NCBI GenBank assembly: GCA_040217175.1
Contig: JAVJNT010000001.1
Span: forward strand, 620,001 to 684,000
Direction of reading: 5' to 3'
DNA length: 64,000 nucleotides
From: Phycisphaerales bacterium
GTDB lineage: Bacteria; Planctomycetota; Phycisphaerae; Phycisphaerales; UBA1924
The notes under the pieces are model-generated. The model did not search any database. It was not told the DNA's origin and worked only from the letters and a program-made list of their open reading frames with translations. Of this stretch, positions 1-8,575 are shown piece after piece (the stretch's first letter is position 1; each line of letters starts with the position of its first letter). The translations under genes and the position numbers were made by a program.

Positions 1-2
1 TC

Positions 3-770
3 GACTCGGCCCGCCAGATGGTGCTGGACGGCAACGCCCGGCGGCTGAGCGAGCTGGTGTGGACCGAGGGCGACGGCGAGCGCCTGGTGATCGATCGCCT
101 GGGCCGGACGATGGGCGCGCTGCAGCGGCTGGGCGAAGCCGTGGCCGAGGAGTTCCCAGAGGAGGTCGAGAAGATCCGCGTGCGGGCCGACGAGGCGGCC
201 GAGAGCGGCGAGATCACCAGCATCATCGGCCGGGCGCTGACGGCCCAGGGCGGCGTGGCCCGCGGTGCGCCGGGCGCGATGCGCGACGAACGGCGAATGC
301 GGCAGGGGCTCGACAGCGTCGTGCGCGAGCTGATGGCCGACCCCTACGGCTGGCTCGAACGCCACGGCGACAAGCTGCAGCCCATGCGCATCACCGACGA
401 CATCGTGGCGCTGAGCTGGCAGGGCAAGCCGGTGGTCGGGCTGAGCCTGGTCGAGCAGGACGGCGAGTGGTACCTGAAGCTGCCGCTCGATCAACCGGCG
501 CTGCGACGCTTCCTGCCGCAGAACGACGAGGAGTTCGAGATCTGGGGCGAGCTCGTTGGCAGCGTGCACAACGTGCTGCTCGACCTTGCCATCGAGGTCG
601 AGAACGGCCAGCACAAGAGCCTGGAGAGCGTGGCCAGCACCGCGGGCGAGTACGCCCTGCCCACCGCATTCATGGTGATGATCGCCTACGGCAAGGCGCT
701 GGAAGAGCGGGAAGCGGAGCGTCGGGCGGAGCGTGAGGCGGAAGAGGCGCAGGACTCCGGCGAGGGCTAA
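3..770 (+). CDS. Hypothetical protein, 5' end outside the window
   Basis: The reading frame is open to the left edge. The first ATG (position 18) has no purine-rich ribosome site in the few bases before it, so the gene probably starts upstream. At least 250 residues are visible. The product is soluble and charged: an acidic helical first third, a central stretch rich in Trp, Leu and Glu, and a C-terminal run of Glu/Arg/Ala repeats that should form a charged helix. There is no signal peptide or membrane segment. I recognise no family and assign no function. Codon use (G/C third positions) matches the housekeeping genes nearby, so it is a genuine gene. Confidence 0.7.
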   Translation, partial: DSARQMVLDGNARRLSELVWTEGDGERLVIDRLGRTMGALQRLGEAVAEEFPEEVEKIRVRADEAAESGEITSIIGRALTAQGGVARGAPGAMRDERRMRQGLDSVVRELMADPYGWLERHGDKLQPMRITDDIVALSWQGKPVVGLSLVEQDGEWYLKLPLDQPALRRFLPQNDEEFEIWGELVGSVHNVLLDLAIEVENGQHKSLESVASTAGEYALPTAFMVMIAYGKALEEREAERRAEREAEEAQDSGEG

Positions 771-943
771 CGCCCGTGTAGGCCCAACAGAATGAGCCCC
801 ATCACCACCCGTGTGCGCTATCTCGCGGCGCTCGGGGCCTTGCTTGTTGCATCGCGTTGATTGCACGGAAACAGTGCATTGCCCGTTCGTTCTTGGATCG
901 CAGCCCCCTTCGCTCGTTCGCTCACCGACGATGGGGATTGCTC

Positions 944-1291
944 ATGGACCGCCTGGAGATGCAACTGAAGAGGAGCTGCGCCGCGATGCGCGCGTGGGAT
1001 GGATCGATCGACGTGCCGACCAACACCGTGTTCGTGCTGGCGCGCGATCGGCAGAACCTGGACCTGCTCGACCAGCACCGCGACCTGGGCCTGGAGGTGC
1101 TCGGCCGCGTCATGGACGGCCACCTGCAAGTGCCCATGGTGCGCGACGCGGCGCGGTCGATCGCGCACGAGAACCGCCACGCGATCCTGGGCTACGTGCC
1201 CTTCGGGCTGCCGGTGCAGGGCACGGCGGCGGTGCTGATCCGCGAACTGACGGCGCGGTTCGTCGAGGCGGGGGTGGCATCATGCGCGTGA
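944..1291 (+). CDS. Small hypothetical protein overlapping the ATPase gene
   Basis: A 115-residue product starting at ATG 944. Its TGA lies inside the first codons of the next gene (ATG 1282, 10-nt overlap), so the two are probably translated together. The sequence is mixed alpha/beta without membrane segments or known motifs. The pairing with a RepA-like ATPase suggests a two-gene unit, possibly from an old plasmid or phage replication module, but nothing in this protein confirms that. An in-frame ATG at 857 is possible; 944 is chosen because the N-terminal extension looks non-coding. Confidence 0.55.
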   Translation: MDRLEMQLKRSCAAMRAWDGSIDVPTNTVFVLARDRQNLDLLDQHRDLGLEVLGRVMDGHLQVPMVRDAARSIAHENRHAILGYVPFGLPVQGTAAVLIRELTARFVEAGVASCA

Positions 1292-2346
1292 ACCTGACCG
1301 ACGGGAGCATCGGGCCGACGCCGACTGCCAAGAAGATCGATGCGAGCAAGCCCGGCTCCGATTCGATTCGGCCACCGACCAACCCAGCCCCGGAGCATAG
1401 CCGAAACGAATTCACGCTCACCGCATTGGGCGAGCTCGGACCCAGCGAGTCGCCCGATTGGATCTGGCCGGGCTACGTGGCGCGCGGGGGCGTCACGCTG
1501 CTGACCGGGCTGTGGAAGGCCGGCAAGACCACGCTGCTGGGGCACCTGCTGCGAGACCTGCCGCTGGGCACGGGGCTGGTCGACGTGCCGATGCAAGACC
1601 CGGTGGCGATCGTGAGCGAAGAGCCCGCGGGCGTGTGGGCGCGGCGGCGCGATGCGCTGAAGCTGGGCTCGACCAACCTGCTGCTGCAGCGCGAGTCGTT
1701 CGCGAGGCCTTCCCATCAGCAGTGGATCGACCTGATCGACAAGCTGACGTCGGCCGTGCGCGAGCGGTCGCTGGCGATGGTGGTGTTCGACACGCTGCCC
1801 AGCCTGTGGCCCGTGCACAACGAGAACGACGCGAGCGAGGTGGTGCACGCGCTCGCGCCGCTGCGGAACCTCAACAACGCCGGCGCGGCGGTCCTGCTCG
1901 TGCACCACCCGCGCAAGGGCGAGGGCGACCAGGCCCAGGCCAGCCGGGGCAGCGGCGCGCTGCCCGGCTTCGTCGATGCAATCGTCGAGCTGCGCCGCTT
2001 CAACCCCCAAGACGCCGCCGACACGCGCCGCAAGCTGACCGCGTATGGCCGCTACCCAGAAGTCCCGCCCGAGATGGTGCTCGACCTGACGCCCCAGGGC
2101 TACCGCATGCTTGGCCAGCCCGGCACGCTGCGCAGCGAGGGGCTCCAGCAGATCATCGAGGGTCTGCTGCCCACCGAGCCGCCCGGGCTGACGGTGGAGC
2201 AGGTGCTCGAGCGATGGCCCGAGGCGACGCGGCCGGGGCGGGCCCACACGCGCAACGTGCTGAATCGCGGCGCCGAAGACGAGCTCTGGGAACGCCACGG
2301 CGCGGGGCTGCGGGGCGATCCGCACACGTTCATGCGGATGGCGTAA
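1282..2346 (+). CDS. AAA_25/RepA-like P-loop ATPase
   Basis: A 354-residue RecA-fold ATPase. Walker A is GLWKAGKTT (about residues 76-84). A Walker B-like strand LAMVVFDTLPSLW is followed by LLVHHPRKG and SRGSGALPG, the arrangement of AAA_25 proteins related to hexameric RepA helicases and DnaB/KaiC-type ATPases. The C-terminal 90 residues look like a winged-helix region. ATG 1282 is chosen because it overlaps the preceding gene; longer upstream versions read through non-coding sequence. Residues about 27-43 are encoded by one arm of a 50-bp repeat whose inverted copy lies just after the stop codon, so the N-terminal linker may be of repeat origin. Likely role: ATP-dependent DNA unwinding or loading; the substrate is unknown. 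Confidence 0.7.
   Translation: MRVNLTDGSIGPTPTAKKIDASKPGSDSIRPPTNPAPEHSRNEFTLTALGELGPSESPDWIWPGYVARGGVTLLTGLWKAGKTTLLGHLLRDLPLGTGLVDVPMQDPVAIVSEEPAGVWARRRDALKLGSTNLLLQRESFARPSHQQWIDLIDKLTSAVRERSLAMVVFDTLPSLWPVHNENDASEVVHALAPLRNLNNAGAAVLLVHHPRKGEGDQAQASRGSGALPGFVDAIVELRRFNPQDAADTRRKLTAYGRYPEVPPEMVLDLTPQGYRMLGQPGTLRSEGLQQIIEGLLPTEPPGLTVEQVLERWPEATRPGRAHTRNVLNRGAEDELWERHGAGLRGDPHTFMRMA
1361..1410. repeat. 50-bp repeat, copy 1 (inside the ATPase gene)
   Basis: This segment matches the reverse complement of 2359-2408 at 43 of 50 positions. Both outer 15-mers are almost identical between copies (ATTCGNTTCGGCCAC at one end, CATAGCCGAAACGAA at the other). The two ends of one copy are also roughly complementary to each other, so each copy is a small element with inverted ends. 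This copy lies in frame within the ATPase coding sequence. Confidence 0.7.
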
Positions 2347-2358
2347 GCGGGATCTCGT

Positions 2359-2408
2359 TTCGTTTCGGCTATGGTCGGAGGCTGGGTCGGGCTGTGGCCG
2401 AAACGAAT
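2359..2408. repeat. 50-bp repeat, copy 2 (after the ATPase stop)
   Basis: Inverted partner of 1361-1410, beginning 13 bases after the ATPase stop codon. Its ends (TTCGTTTCGGCTATG and GTGGCCGAAACGAAT) can pair with each other to form an imperfect hairpin. A 16-base match to one end, ATTCGTTTCGGCCACC, recurs at 11878-11893 in another intergenic region, suggesting a dispersed family. Confidence 0.7.
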
Positions 2409-2503
2409 CCTGGCTTCCGCCCCAGGTTTCCCTGTTGGCGCTTCCGAGCATCGGTTGGCGGCGTGGGTTGGCCTCGTCGCGTGGTCGGTCAATAGTTCTC
2501 TGC

Positions 2504-3424
2504 ATGACCGCCATCGACACGCACGCCCCCGACGCAGCACCCGACCAGCACGACCACGACCGCCCCACGCCCGGCGACGAACGCCGCTCCGGGCTGCGGC
2601 TGCATCGCGGGAACACCGTCATGATCATCGTGGGACACGCGCTGTGCCTCGCCGCGCCGTTCGTCTTCTCGTGGAGCGGCCTGGCCTGGTGCCTCGTGCT
2701 GTTCTGGTTCAGCAGCGGCATCGGCATCACGCTGGGCTGGCACCGGCTGCTGACGCACCGGTCGTTCCGCACGCCGCGGTGGGTCGAGCTCGCGCTCACT
2801 GTCGTCGGCTGCCTCAGCCTCCAGCACGGGCCCATCGAGTGGGTCGGCACGCACCGCATGCACCACGCCCACACCGACGGCGACGAAGACCCGCACTCGC
2901 CCACGCACGGCTTCTTTTGGTCGCACGTGCGCTGGACGTTCTTCAAGACCGAGCCCGACCCCAGGCAGTTTGCCAAGGACCTGGTACGCGACCGCACCAT
3001 CGCCCGCATCGACCGCGTGTACTGGCTGTTCCCGCTGTTGCTCGCGGCGGTGCTGCTGGTGGCGGGCGAGTTCATCCGGCCCGGTCTTGGCATCAGCTGG
3101 GTGGTCTGGGGCGTCGCGCTACGCACCGTGCTGGTGTTTCACGCGATCTGGTTCGTGAACTCGGCCGCGCACACCTGGGGCTACAAGAACTTCGAGGACG
3201 CCAGCGACGACAGCCGCAACAACTGGTGGGTCGCGATCATCGCCTTCGGCGAGGGCTGGCACAACAACCACCACGCCGACCCCAGGTGCGCCGCCCACGG
3301 CCGCCGCTGGTGGGAGTTCGATCCTACGTGGACGACGATCCGCCTCATGCGCCGCGTGGGCCTGGCGTGGGACGTCAAGGACCCCGGCCCGCTGCCCGAG
3401 CGGCGCGTGCGAGCAACCCCGTGA
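2504..3424 (+). CDS. Membrane fatty-acid (acyl-CoA type) desaturase
   Basis: A 306-residue integral membrane di-iron desaturase of the stearoyl-CoA/Delta-9 type. All three histidine boxes are present: HRLLTH, HRMHH and HNNHH (the last within GEGWHNNHH). Hydrophobic segments lie before the first box and between the second and third, as in the family. It introduces a double bond into saturated acyl chains at the membrane using O2 and an electron donor. ATG 2504 begins a short His/Asp-rich cytoplasmic leader; an upstream in-frame start at 2435 would add a sequence unlike the family. It is followed after about 100 nt by the prenyl synthase gene on the same strand, but a shared transcript is not certain. 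Confidence 0.9.
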   Translation: MTAIDTHAPDAAPDQHDHDRPTPGDERRSGLRLHRGNTVMIIVGHALCLAAPFVFSWSGLAWCLVLFWFSSGIGITLGWHRLLTHRSFRTPRWVELALTVVGCLSLQHGPIEWVGTHRMHHAHTDGDEDPHSPTHGFFWSHVRWTFFKTEPDPRQFAKDLVRDRTIARIDRVYWLFPLLLAAVLLVAGEFIRPGLGISWVVWGVALRTVLVFHAIWFVNSAAHTWGYKNFEDASDDSRNNWWVAIIAFGEGWHNNHHADPRCAAHGRRWWEFDPTWTTIRLMRRVGLAWDVKDPGPLPERRVRATP

Positions 3425-3527
3425 CCAAACCCCTGGACGAGCCGGCGCCCAACACCACGCGCCCGTAGACTCTTGCGGAGCCCCTTGGCATGAAGCGGGG
3501 CGCCGGCCGAGCCACGACGGGGTGCCA

Positions 3528-4331
3528 ATGACCAGTCCTTCCCATCCAGGCTTCGAGGATGCCATGCTGCTCGAGGTCGGTCGGCTGCCCGTCGAGGTGC
3601 GCACCGTCGCCGGTGAGTTCTGCGCGAACGGCAAGCGGCTCCGACCGAGGCTCGTCGAGGCCTTCGCCCTGGCCCATGGCGCCGATACCGATTCGTGGCA
3701 TCGCTTCGGCGTGGCCGTCGAGCTGCTACACAAGGCGAGCCTGATCCAGGACGACCTCCCGATCATGGACGACGACGAGATGCGCAGCGGGATGCCGGCC
3801 GTGCACGCCGCATCCTCTCCAGCGCACGCACTGCTCGCGTCGGACGCGATGATCGGCCACGCGTTCCGCCTGGGCGCCGAGTCTCCGCACCCGGCGCACG
3901 CCGTCACGCTCATGAGCGACGCGCTCGCCTCGCTGTGCAGCGGCCAGCTCAAGGACCTGCACCTTGCGGGCGAGCAGGCTTCGGCCGACTGGTCGCAGAT
4001 CGCCGACGAGAAGACCGGCGCGCTGTTCGCGCTGGCCGCCAGGCTGGGCGTGCTTGCGGCGGGCCGAATCGACGCCGAGGCCCACGCGGTCGCCCAAGGC
4101 TTCGGCGTGGCGCTCGGACGCCTGTACCAGCTCTTCGACGACGTTTCCGACGGCGACACGAGCGCTCCAAAAGCCTCGCTGGCCGAGCACCGCGACGCCA
4201 TCCTGGCGCTCGTGGAGCGCACGCCCCGGCCCGCGGCGCTTCTGAAATACGTCGAGCAGCTCAAGAAGCTCACCGAAAAAGTGCTCGGGCGCCCGGGTGC
4301 GACGCCTCCCGCATCGCCGCCGGGTTCTTAG
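3528..4331 (+). CDS. crtE: Polyprenyl synthetase, probable geranylgeranyl diphosphate synthase
   Basis: A 267-residue trans-isoprenyl diphosphate synthase. It shows GKRLRP (35-40), the first Asp-rich motif DDLPIMDDDEMR (from residue 75) with the four-residue spacer seen in bacterial GGPP/FPP synthases, and a second Asp motif DDVSD (204-208). It condenses IPP units onto an allylic diphosphate to give C15-C20 chains. Lying upstream of rhodopsin and carotenoid genes, GGPP for phytoene is the most likely product, though motifs alone do not exclude FPP. It is somewhat shorter than typical synthases (about 290-300 residues). GTG 3522 is an alternative start two codons upstream. Confidence 0.85.
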   Translation: MTSPSHPGFEDAMLLEVGRLPVEVRTVAGEFCANGKRLRPRLVEAFALAHGADTDSWHRFGVAVELLHKASLIQDDLPIMDDDEMRSGMPAVHAASSPAHALLASDAMIGHAFRLGAESPHPAHAVTLMSDALASLCSGQLKDLHLAGEQASADWSQIADEKTGALFALAARLGVLAAGRIDAEAHAVAQGFGVALGRLYQLFDDVSDGDTSAPKASLAEHRDAILALVERTPRPAALLKYVEQLKKLTEKVLGRPGATPPASPPGS

Positions 4332-4607
4332 CCGCACCGCACGGTCGTCTTCTTCCGATCTCCCTCGTCGCATCTCGGCCAACCCGCGTCCCGCGGGGGG
4401 TATCTGTCATGAGATGCCTTGAACGTGCGTCACTCGCGACAAGCGGATGCTCGATAGGGATTACCGGCAAACCTGCGGGAGAGCCCGTTGCCGTGCCGCG
4501 ATGCCGATCTGCAAGGTAAGTTGTGGCGGTATGCTCGCATCGCAACGCGAACACCTGCCGACTTGGCGTGATGCTTCGTGTGCTTGCTGCAGAACGTGAG
4601 TTAGAAC

Positions 4608-5090
4608 ATGACCTCGCATCGTGTCCACGCAGGCAACGGCACCACCATGACCGATCAACGCCACATCTTCGGTTCGGCCCTCGATTTGTTCGCGGCTGTG
4701 CTCGGAGCGTGCGTGTGCGTCGCGTGGCTCGTCGTGTTCCAAGACCGATTCATCGATGGTGCGACGTGGAGCGGCCTGAACCCCGGCGGCGGTGGACCGG
4801 GCTTCCTGCTCATCGTCTCGGCCGGCAGCCTTGGCTTCTTCATTCGCTCCAAGACGGCCAGGACGATGGCCGCCCTTCCGGCGATCGTCTACGCGGCGGT
4901 GTTCGCGGTCGCGTGCGGCGCCTGCTTCGCGCTCATCGCTTCGCAGCTCGTGACGCTGCCCTCAGACATGATCATGTCCATGGCGTCGGCCGTGACCGGC
5001 GCCTATTTCGTACCCCGAGTCGTGTCGTCTGTACTCAACGAAAGCTGGAAGCACGCACATGCCGCGCGTGCATACGACGGCACGGAGTAG
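4608..5090 (+). CDS. Small four-helix membrane protein upstream of rhodopsin
   Basis: A 160-residue hypothetical protein with four likely membrane segments (about residues 22-44, 64-79, 88-112 and 120-142), a Gly-rich loop (GGGGPG) and a His/Arg-rich cytoplasmic tail. It ends 69 nt before the rhodopsin start, on the same strand, so co-expression with the light-driven operon is plausible. I recognise no family. ATG 4647 is an alternative start that would remove 13 polar residues. The preceding 276-nt gap (4332-4607) shows no gene. Confidence 0.6.
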   Translation: MTSHRVHAGNGTTMTDQRHIFGSALDLFAAVLGACVCVAWLVVFQDRFIDGATWSGLNPGGGGPGFLLIVSAGSLGFFIRSKTARTMAALPAIVYAAVFAVACGACFALIASQLVTLPSDMIMSMASAVTGAYFVPRVVSSVLNESWKHAHAARAYDGTE

Positions 5091-5159
5091 TTGTTCGGTT
5101 GGTAGTTCCTCTTTGAAAGGCGGGCCGGACCCACTCCGAACCCGAGGAAGGAGCACGCA

Positions 5160-5969
5160 GTGCCAGATCTGAGTTCATTCGAGTTCAACGTGGTGTACAA
5201 CCTGCTGTCGCTGACGGTCGCGACGATGGGTGCCGCCACGCTGTTCTTCTTCTTCGCTCCCAGGGTGAACAAGAAGTACAAGGCCGCCATGGTCATTACC
5301 GGCCTCGTGACGGCCATCGCCTGTTATCACTACTTCCAGATCCGCATCTCGTTCGGCAACGCGTTCGCGCTGAATGACGCGGGCGTGTACGCCGCCACCG
5401 GGAAGCCGTTCAACGACTTCTACCGCTACGCGGACTGGCTGCTGACCGTGCCGCTGCTGATGGTTGAGCTCATCGCCGTGATGGCGCTGACCAAGGCCGA
5501 GACGGCCAAGTACCTCCGGATCCTGATCCCGGCGGTGCTCCTCATGATCGTGCTGGGCTACCCGGGAGAGAACGCCATCTCGACCGGTGGTAGCGCCGCC
5601 GCCATCTGGGGCTGGTTCATCGCCAGCATGATCCCCTTCTGCATCATCCTCGCCGTCCTCTTCACCCAGCTCAGCGCGGCCATCGAGAAGCAGCCCGCCG
5701 AAGCGCGCGGCCTGATCAACCTGGCCCGCATCGTGGTGCTCATCACCTGGTCGTTCTACCCGATCGCCTACGTCATCGGTGCCTTGGGCTCGGGCGGTGA
5801 GTCCGGCATGAGCACGACCGCCGTCGTCGGCCTCCAGGTCGGCTACACCATCGCCGACATCACGGCCAAGGCCGGCTTCGGTGTCGTCATCTACATGATC
5901 GCTCGCAAGAAGAGCGAGATCGAAGGCCTCGACGAGGAGGCCCGGGCAACGGCCGTCGTGCCCGCGTAA
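5160..5969 (+). CDS. Microbial rhodopsin, predicted outward proton pump
   Basis: A 269-residue seven-helix rhodopsin. Helix C reads RYADWLLTVPLLMVE, giving the proton-pump triad Asp92-Thr96-Glu103 (DTE, as in proteorhodopsin). The retinal Schiff-base lysine is Lys237 in YTIADITAK, and His57 (CYHYF) matches the His that pairs with the counter-ion in proteorhodopsin. Leu100 occupies the spectral-tuning site (105 in proteorhodopsin), which predicts green absorption. The GYPGE loop and helix G resemble the Gloeobacter/xanthorhodopsin branch. At the helix E site where antenna-binding members carry Gly, an alignment on the S-x-IPF motif places Phe153. The start is GTG, preceded by AGGAAGGAG at ideal spacing. 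It is the first gene of an operon with crtI, crtB, crtY and blh. Confidence 0.95.
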   Translation: MPDLSSFEFNVVYNLLSLTVATMGAATLFFFFAPRVNKKYKAAMVITGLVTAIACYHYFQIRISFGNAFALNDAGVYAATGKPFNDFYRYADWLLTVPLLMVELIAVMALTKAETAKYLRILIPAVLLMIVLGYPGENAISTGGSAAAIWGWFIASMIPFCIILAVLFTQLSAAIEKQPAEARGLINLARIVVLITWSFYPIAYVIGALGSGGESGMSTTAVVGLQVGYTIADITAKAGFGVVIYMIARKKSEIEGLDEEARATAVVPA

Positions 5970-6023
5970 GAGATTCGTGTCATCCACGGTCGCGGCGATT
6001 AGCGTCGCCGCGACCGCTTTCTC

Positions 6024-7607
6024 GTGCAGCACGCAACGCTCCAATCCGAGCCGCCCGGGGCGGCAGCCACCACGGCCTCGCCCGGCCGCCCGGCGGTCCT
6101 CGACTCGGGCCGACGCACCGCAGTCGTGATTGGCGCCGGCTTCGCGGGCATCGCCTCCGCTCTTCGTTTGGCCGCTGCGGGCTGCAAGGTCACGCTCGTG
6201 GACCGGCTGCCCGAGATCGGCGGCCGCGCACGGACCTTCGAGCGAGACGGGTTCACCTTCGATGCCGGCCCCACCGTCATCACCGCCCCCTACCTGCTCG
6301 ACGAGCTCTTCCAGCTCTTTGGCGAATCGCTGCACGACCACGTCGACCTCCGCCCGGTCTGGCCCTGGTACCGCGTGCAATGGGAAGACGGCCGGCACTT
6401 CGACTACGGCGGCGACCCCGACACCATGTGCGAGCAGATCGCCCGGTTCGAGCCTGCAGACCAGGACGGCTACCGCCGCATGCTGCGAAAGGCCGAGGAG
6501 ATCTACCGCATCGGCTACGAGGGCCTGGGCGACCAGCCCTTCGACACCGCGGGCTCCATGGTGCGAGCCGTGCCCGACATGATCCGCTTGGGAGCCCAGC
6601 GCTCCATGTACTCGTTCGTAGCGTCGCACATCAAGAACGAGCGCTTGCGTCAGGTCTTCACGTTCCAGCCGTTGCTGGTGGGCGGGAATCCGTTCACGAC
6701 GTCTTGCATCTATGGGCTCATCCAGCCGCTTGAGCAGAAGTTTGGCGTCCACTACGCGATGGGCGGCACGACCGCGATCGTCAAGGCCCTCGAAGGGCTG
6801 CTCGTTCGGGCCGGCGTCGAACTCGTCCTGGGCGACGCCGTCTCCCGGATCGAGACACGCTCGAATCAGATCGCTTCGGCGCATCTCGAGTCCGGGCGAG
6901 AGGTCAGGGGTGACCTGTTCCTCTCCGCCGGCGATCCGGTCACGCTGTATACCAAGCTGCTGCCACCGAGCGGGCGGCACCTGCGGACGCGGCTGCGTGC
7001 CAAGTCCATGAAGCTCTCGATGGGCCTGTTCGTCTCCTACTTCGGTACGTCGACCGAGTATCCCGAACTGGCGCACCACACGATCCTGCTGAGCGACCGC
7101 TACAAGTCGCTGCTCAAGGACATCTTCGACCGGGGCGTCGTGCCCAAAGATCCGAGCCTGTACGTGCACGCGCCCACGAGGTCGGACCTGTCGATGGCGC
7201 CCCCGGGACACGAGTGCTTCTACGCCCTCGCACCGGTGCCCAATCTCAAGCTCTACGACGATTGGCAATCCCGGGCCGACCGGTACCACGACCTGGTGCT
7301 CGAGCGCATCGAGAGCCACCTCGCCCCCGGACTGCGACAGAACCTGGTCACCAAGTTTGCCGTGACGCCCCAATATTTCGAGAGCGAGCTCGAATCACCG
7401 GCCGGCGCTGGCTTCAGCGTGCAGCCCGTGCTCTCGCAGTCGGCCTACCTGCGCTTCCACAACCGCTGCCCGCACTACCGCAACATGTACCTCGCGGGCG
7501 CAGGGACCCATCCCGGAGCCGGAATCCCCGGAACGCTCTGCACCGCCAAGACCGCGATGCGATGCATGGTCCGCGACAACGCCGTCCCATCGGAGGCCCT
7601 CGGATGA
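6024..7607 (+). CDS. crtI: Phytoene desaturase
   Basis: A 527-residue FAD-dependent CrtI-type desaturase, converting phytoene to lycopene at the membrane. The FAD-binding Rossmann motif VVIGAGFAGIASALRLAAAG begins near residue 34 and is followed by the family's GGRA and DAGPTVIT segments. The C-terminal GAGTHPGAGIPG is the typical second FAD-contact motif. It lies 54 nt after rhodopsin and its stop overlaps crtB by ATGA, so it is part of the retinal-supply operon. The start used is GTG 6024; the first 30 residues are a disordered Ala/Pro-rich leader, so a start further in is possible. Confidence 0.93.
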   Translation: MQHATLQSEPPGAAATTASPGRPAVLDSGRRTAVVIGAGFAGIASALRLAAAGCKVTLVDRLPEIGGRARTFERDGFTFDAGPTVITAPYLLDELFQLFGESLHDHVDLRPVWPWYRVQWEDGRHFDYGGDPDTMCEQIARFEPADQDGYRRMLRKAEEIYRIGYEGLGDQPFDTAGSMVRAVPDMIRLGAQRSMYSFVASHIKNERLRQVFTFQPLLVGGNPFTTSCIYGLIQPLEQKFGVHYAMGGTTAIVKALEGLLVRAGVELVLGDAVSRIETRSNQIASAHLESGREVRGDLFLSAGDPVTLYTKLLPPSGRHLRTRLRAKSMKLSMGLFVSYFGTSTEYPELAHHTILLSDRYKSLLKDIFDRGVVPKDPSLYVHAPTRSDLSMAPPGHECFYALAPVPNLKLYDDWQSRADRYHDLVLERIESHLAPGLRQNLVTKFAVTPQYFESELESPAGAGFSVQPVLSQSAYLRFHNRCPHYRNMYLAGAGTHPGAGIPGTLCTAKTAMRCMVRDNAVPSEALG

Positions 7608-8575
7608 ACGCGAACGCCGCGAGCGACCATCCCACCCCGGCAGAGCAGGTCTACGGAAGCGTCGACCCTGTAGAGATCCTGCGACGTTGCGGACGCACGT
7701 TCTACAGCGCGTCGCTCGTCCTGCCCCGCCGCGTGCGGCAAGACTTGGCCCTCTTGTATGCATTGTGCCGCGCCATCGACGACAGCGCAGACGCCGTCGA
7801 CGGCTCCGAAGATCACACGCCCGAAGCGCTCCTCGACGAGATCGCCTCGGGGCTTCGCGGAGCGCACGACCGCTCGCCCGTCGTCAATGCGTTCCGATCG
7901 CTCTCCGATCAATACCACATCCCGCTCGTCCTCCCACAGCAGCTGATCGAGGGCGTCCGGTGCGACCTCGGCACCGTCCGCGTCCAAACCGAGGACGAAC
8001 TGCTCCGGTACTCCTACCGCGTCGCCTCGACCGTGGGGCTGATGATGTGCCGCATCCTGGGCGTCGATCCACGGGGCGATTCCTTTGCGGTCGACCTCGG
8101 CATCGCGATGCAGCTCACGAACATCGCCCGAGACGTCGCCGAAGACGCACGGACCGATCGCGTCTACGTCCCCGCCGAGTGGGTCGACGCCGAGCGGGTG
8201 CTCGCGACCGTGCAGCACACCGAGCCCGGCGTAGGGGAGCACGCCGGCGAGGTCTGCCTCGCCGTTCAGCGGCTGCTGGACACCGCCGAAACCTACTACG
8301 AGAGCGCGGAGCTCGGAATGCACTTCCTGCCGATTGCGGTCCGCGGCGGCATTCGCTCGGCGGCTTGGAACTACCGCGCCATCGGCGGCGTCGTTCGACG
8401 CGACTACGAACGCGCCCTGCGACAGCGATCGAGGACCAGCGGCGCCGGCAAGGCCCTCCGCACCATGGCCGCCCTGTGGGCCTCATCACTCGAATCGCTC
8501 CCCCTCGGACCCTCCGACACGCACGACGAGTCGCTCCACGGCGCGGTACGAGCGTTGCGGGTCGCCTCGGCATGA
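7604..8575 (+). CDS. crtB: Phytoene synthase
   Basis: A 323-residue squalene/phytoene synthase family enzyme that joins two GGPP molecules head-to-head to make phytoene. Both Asp-rich substrate motifs are intact: DDSAD (59-63) and RDVAED (176-181), with the surrounding RAIDD and NIARDV signatures. The start overlaps the crtI stop (ATGA) and the end overlaps the crtY start (ATGA), showing tight translational coupling. Length is normal for the family. Confidence 0.95.
   Translation: MNANAASDHPTPAEQVYGSVDPVEILRRCGRTFYSASLVLPRRVRQDLALLYALCRAIDDSADAVDGSEDHTPEALLDEIASGLRGAHDRSPVVNAFRSLSDQYHIPLVLPQQLIEGVRCDLGTVRVQTEDELLRYSYRVASTVGLMMCRILGVDPRGDSFAVDLGIAMQLTNIARDVAEDARTDRVYVPAEWVDAERVLATVQHTEPGVGEHAGEVCLAVQRLLDTAETYYESAELGMHFLPIAVRGGIRSAAWNYRAIGGVVRRDYERALRQRSRTSGAGKALRTMAALWASSLESLPLGPSDTHDESLHGAVRALRVASA

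Noticed and set aside
791-859. 22-codon frame MSPITTRVRYLAALGALLVA...
   Set aside because: Very short, no ribosome site and no conserved neighbour; probably chance.
1192-3126. 644-residue minus-strand frame across the ATPase and desaturase genes
   Set aside because: Antisense to two genes with clear motifs (Walker A, histidine boxes); no ribosome site or domain.
5175-7373. 732-residue open frame on the minus strand opposite rhodopsin and crtI
   Set aside because: It is the antisense shadow of two clearly recognised genes; high G/C removes stops on the other strand. The translation is low-complexity Arg/Gly/Asp.
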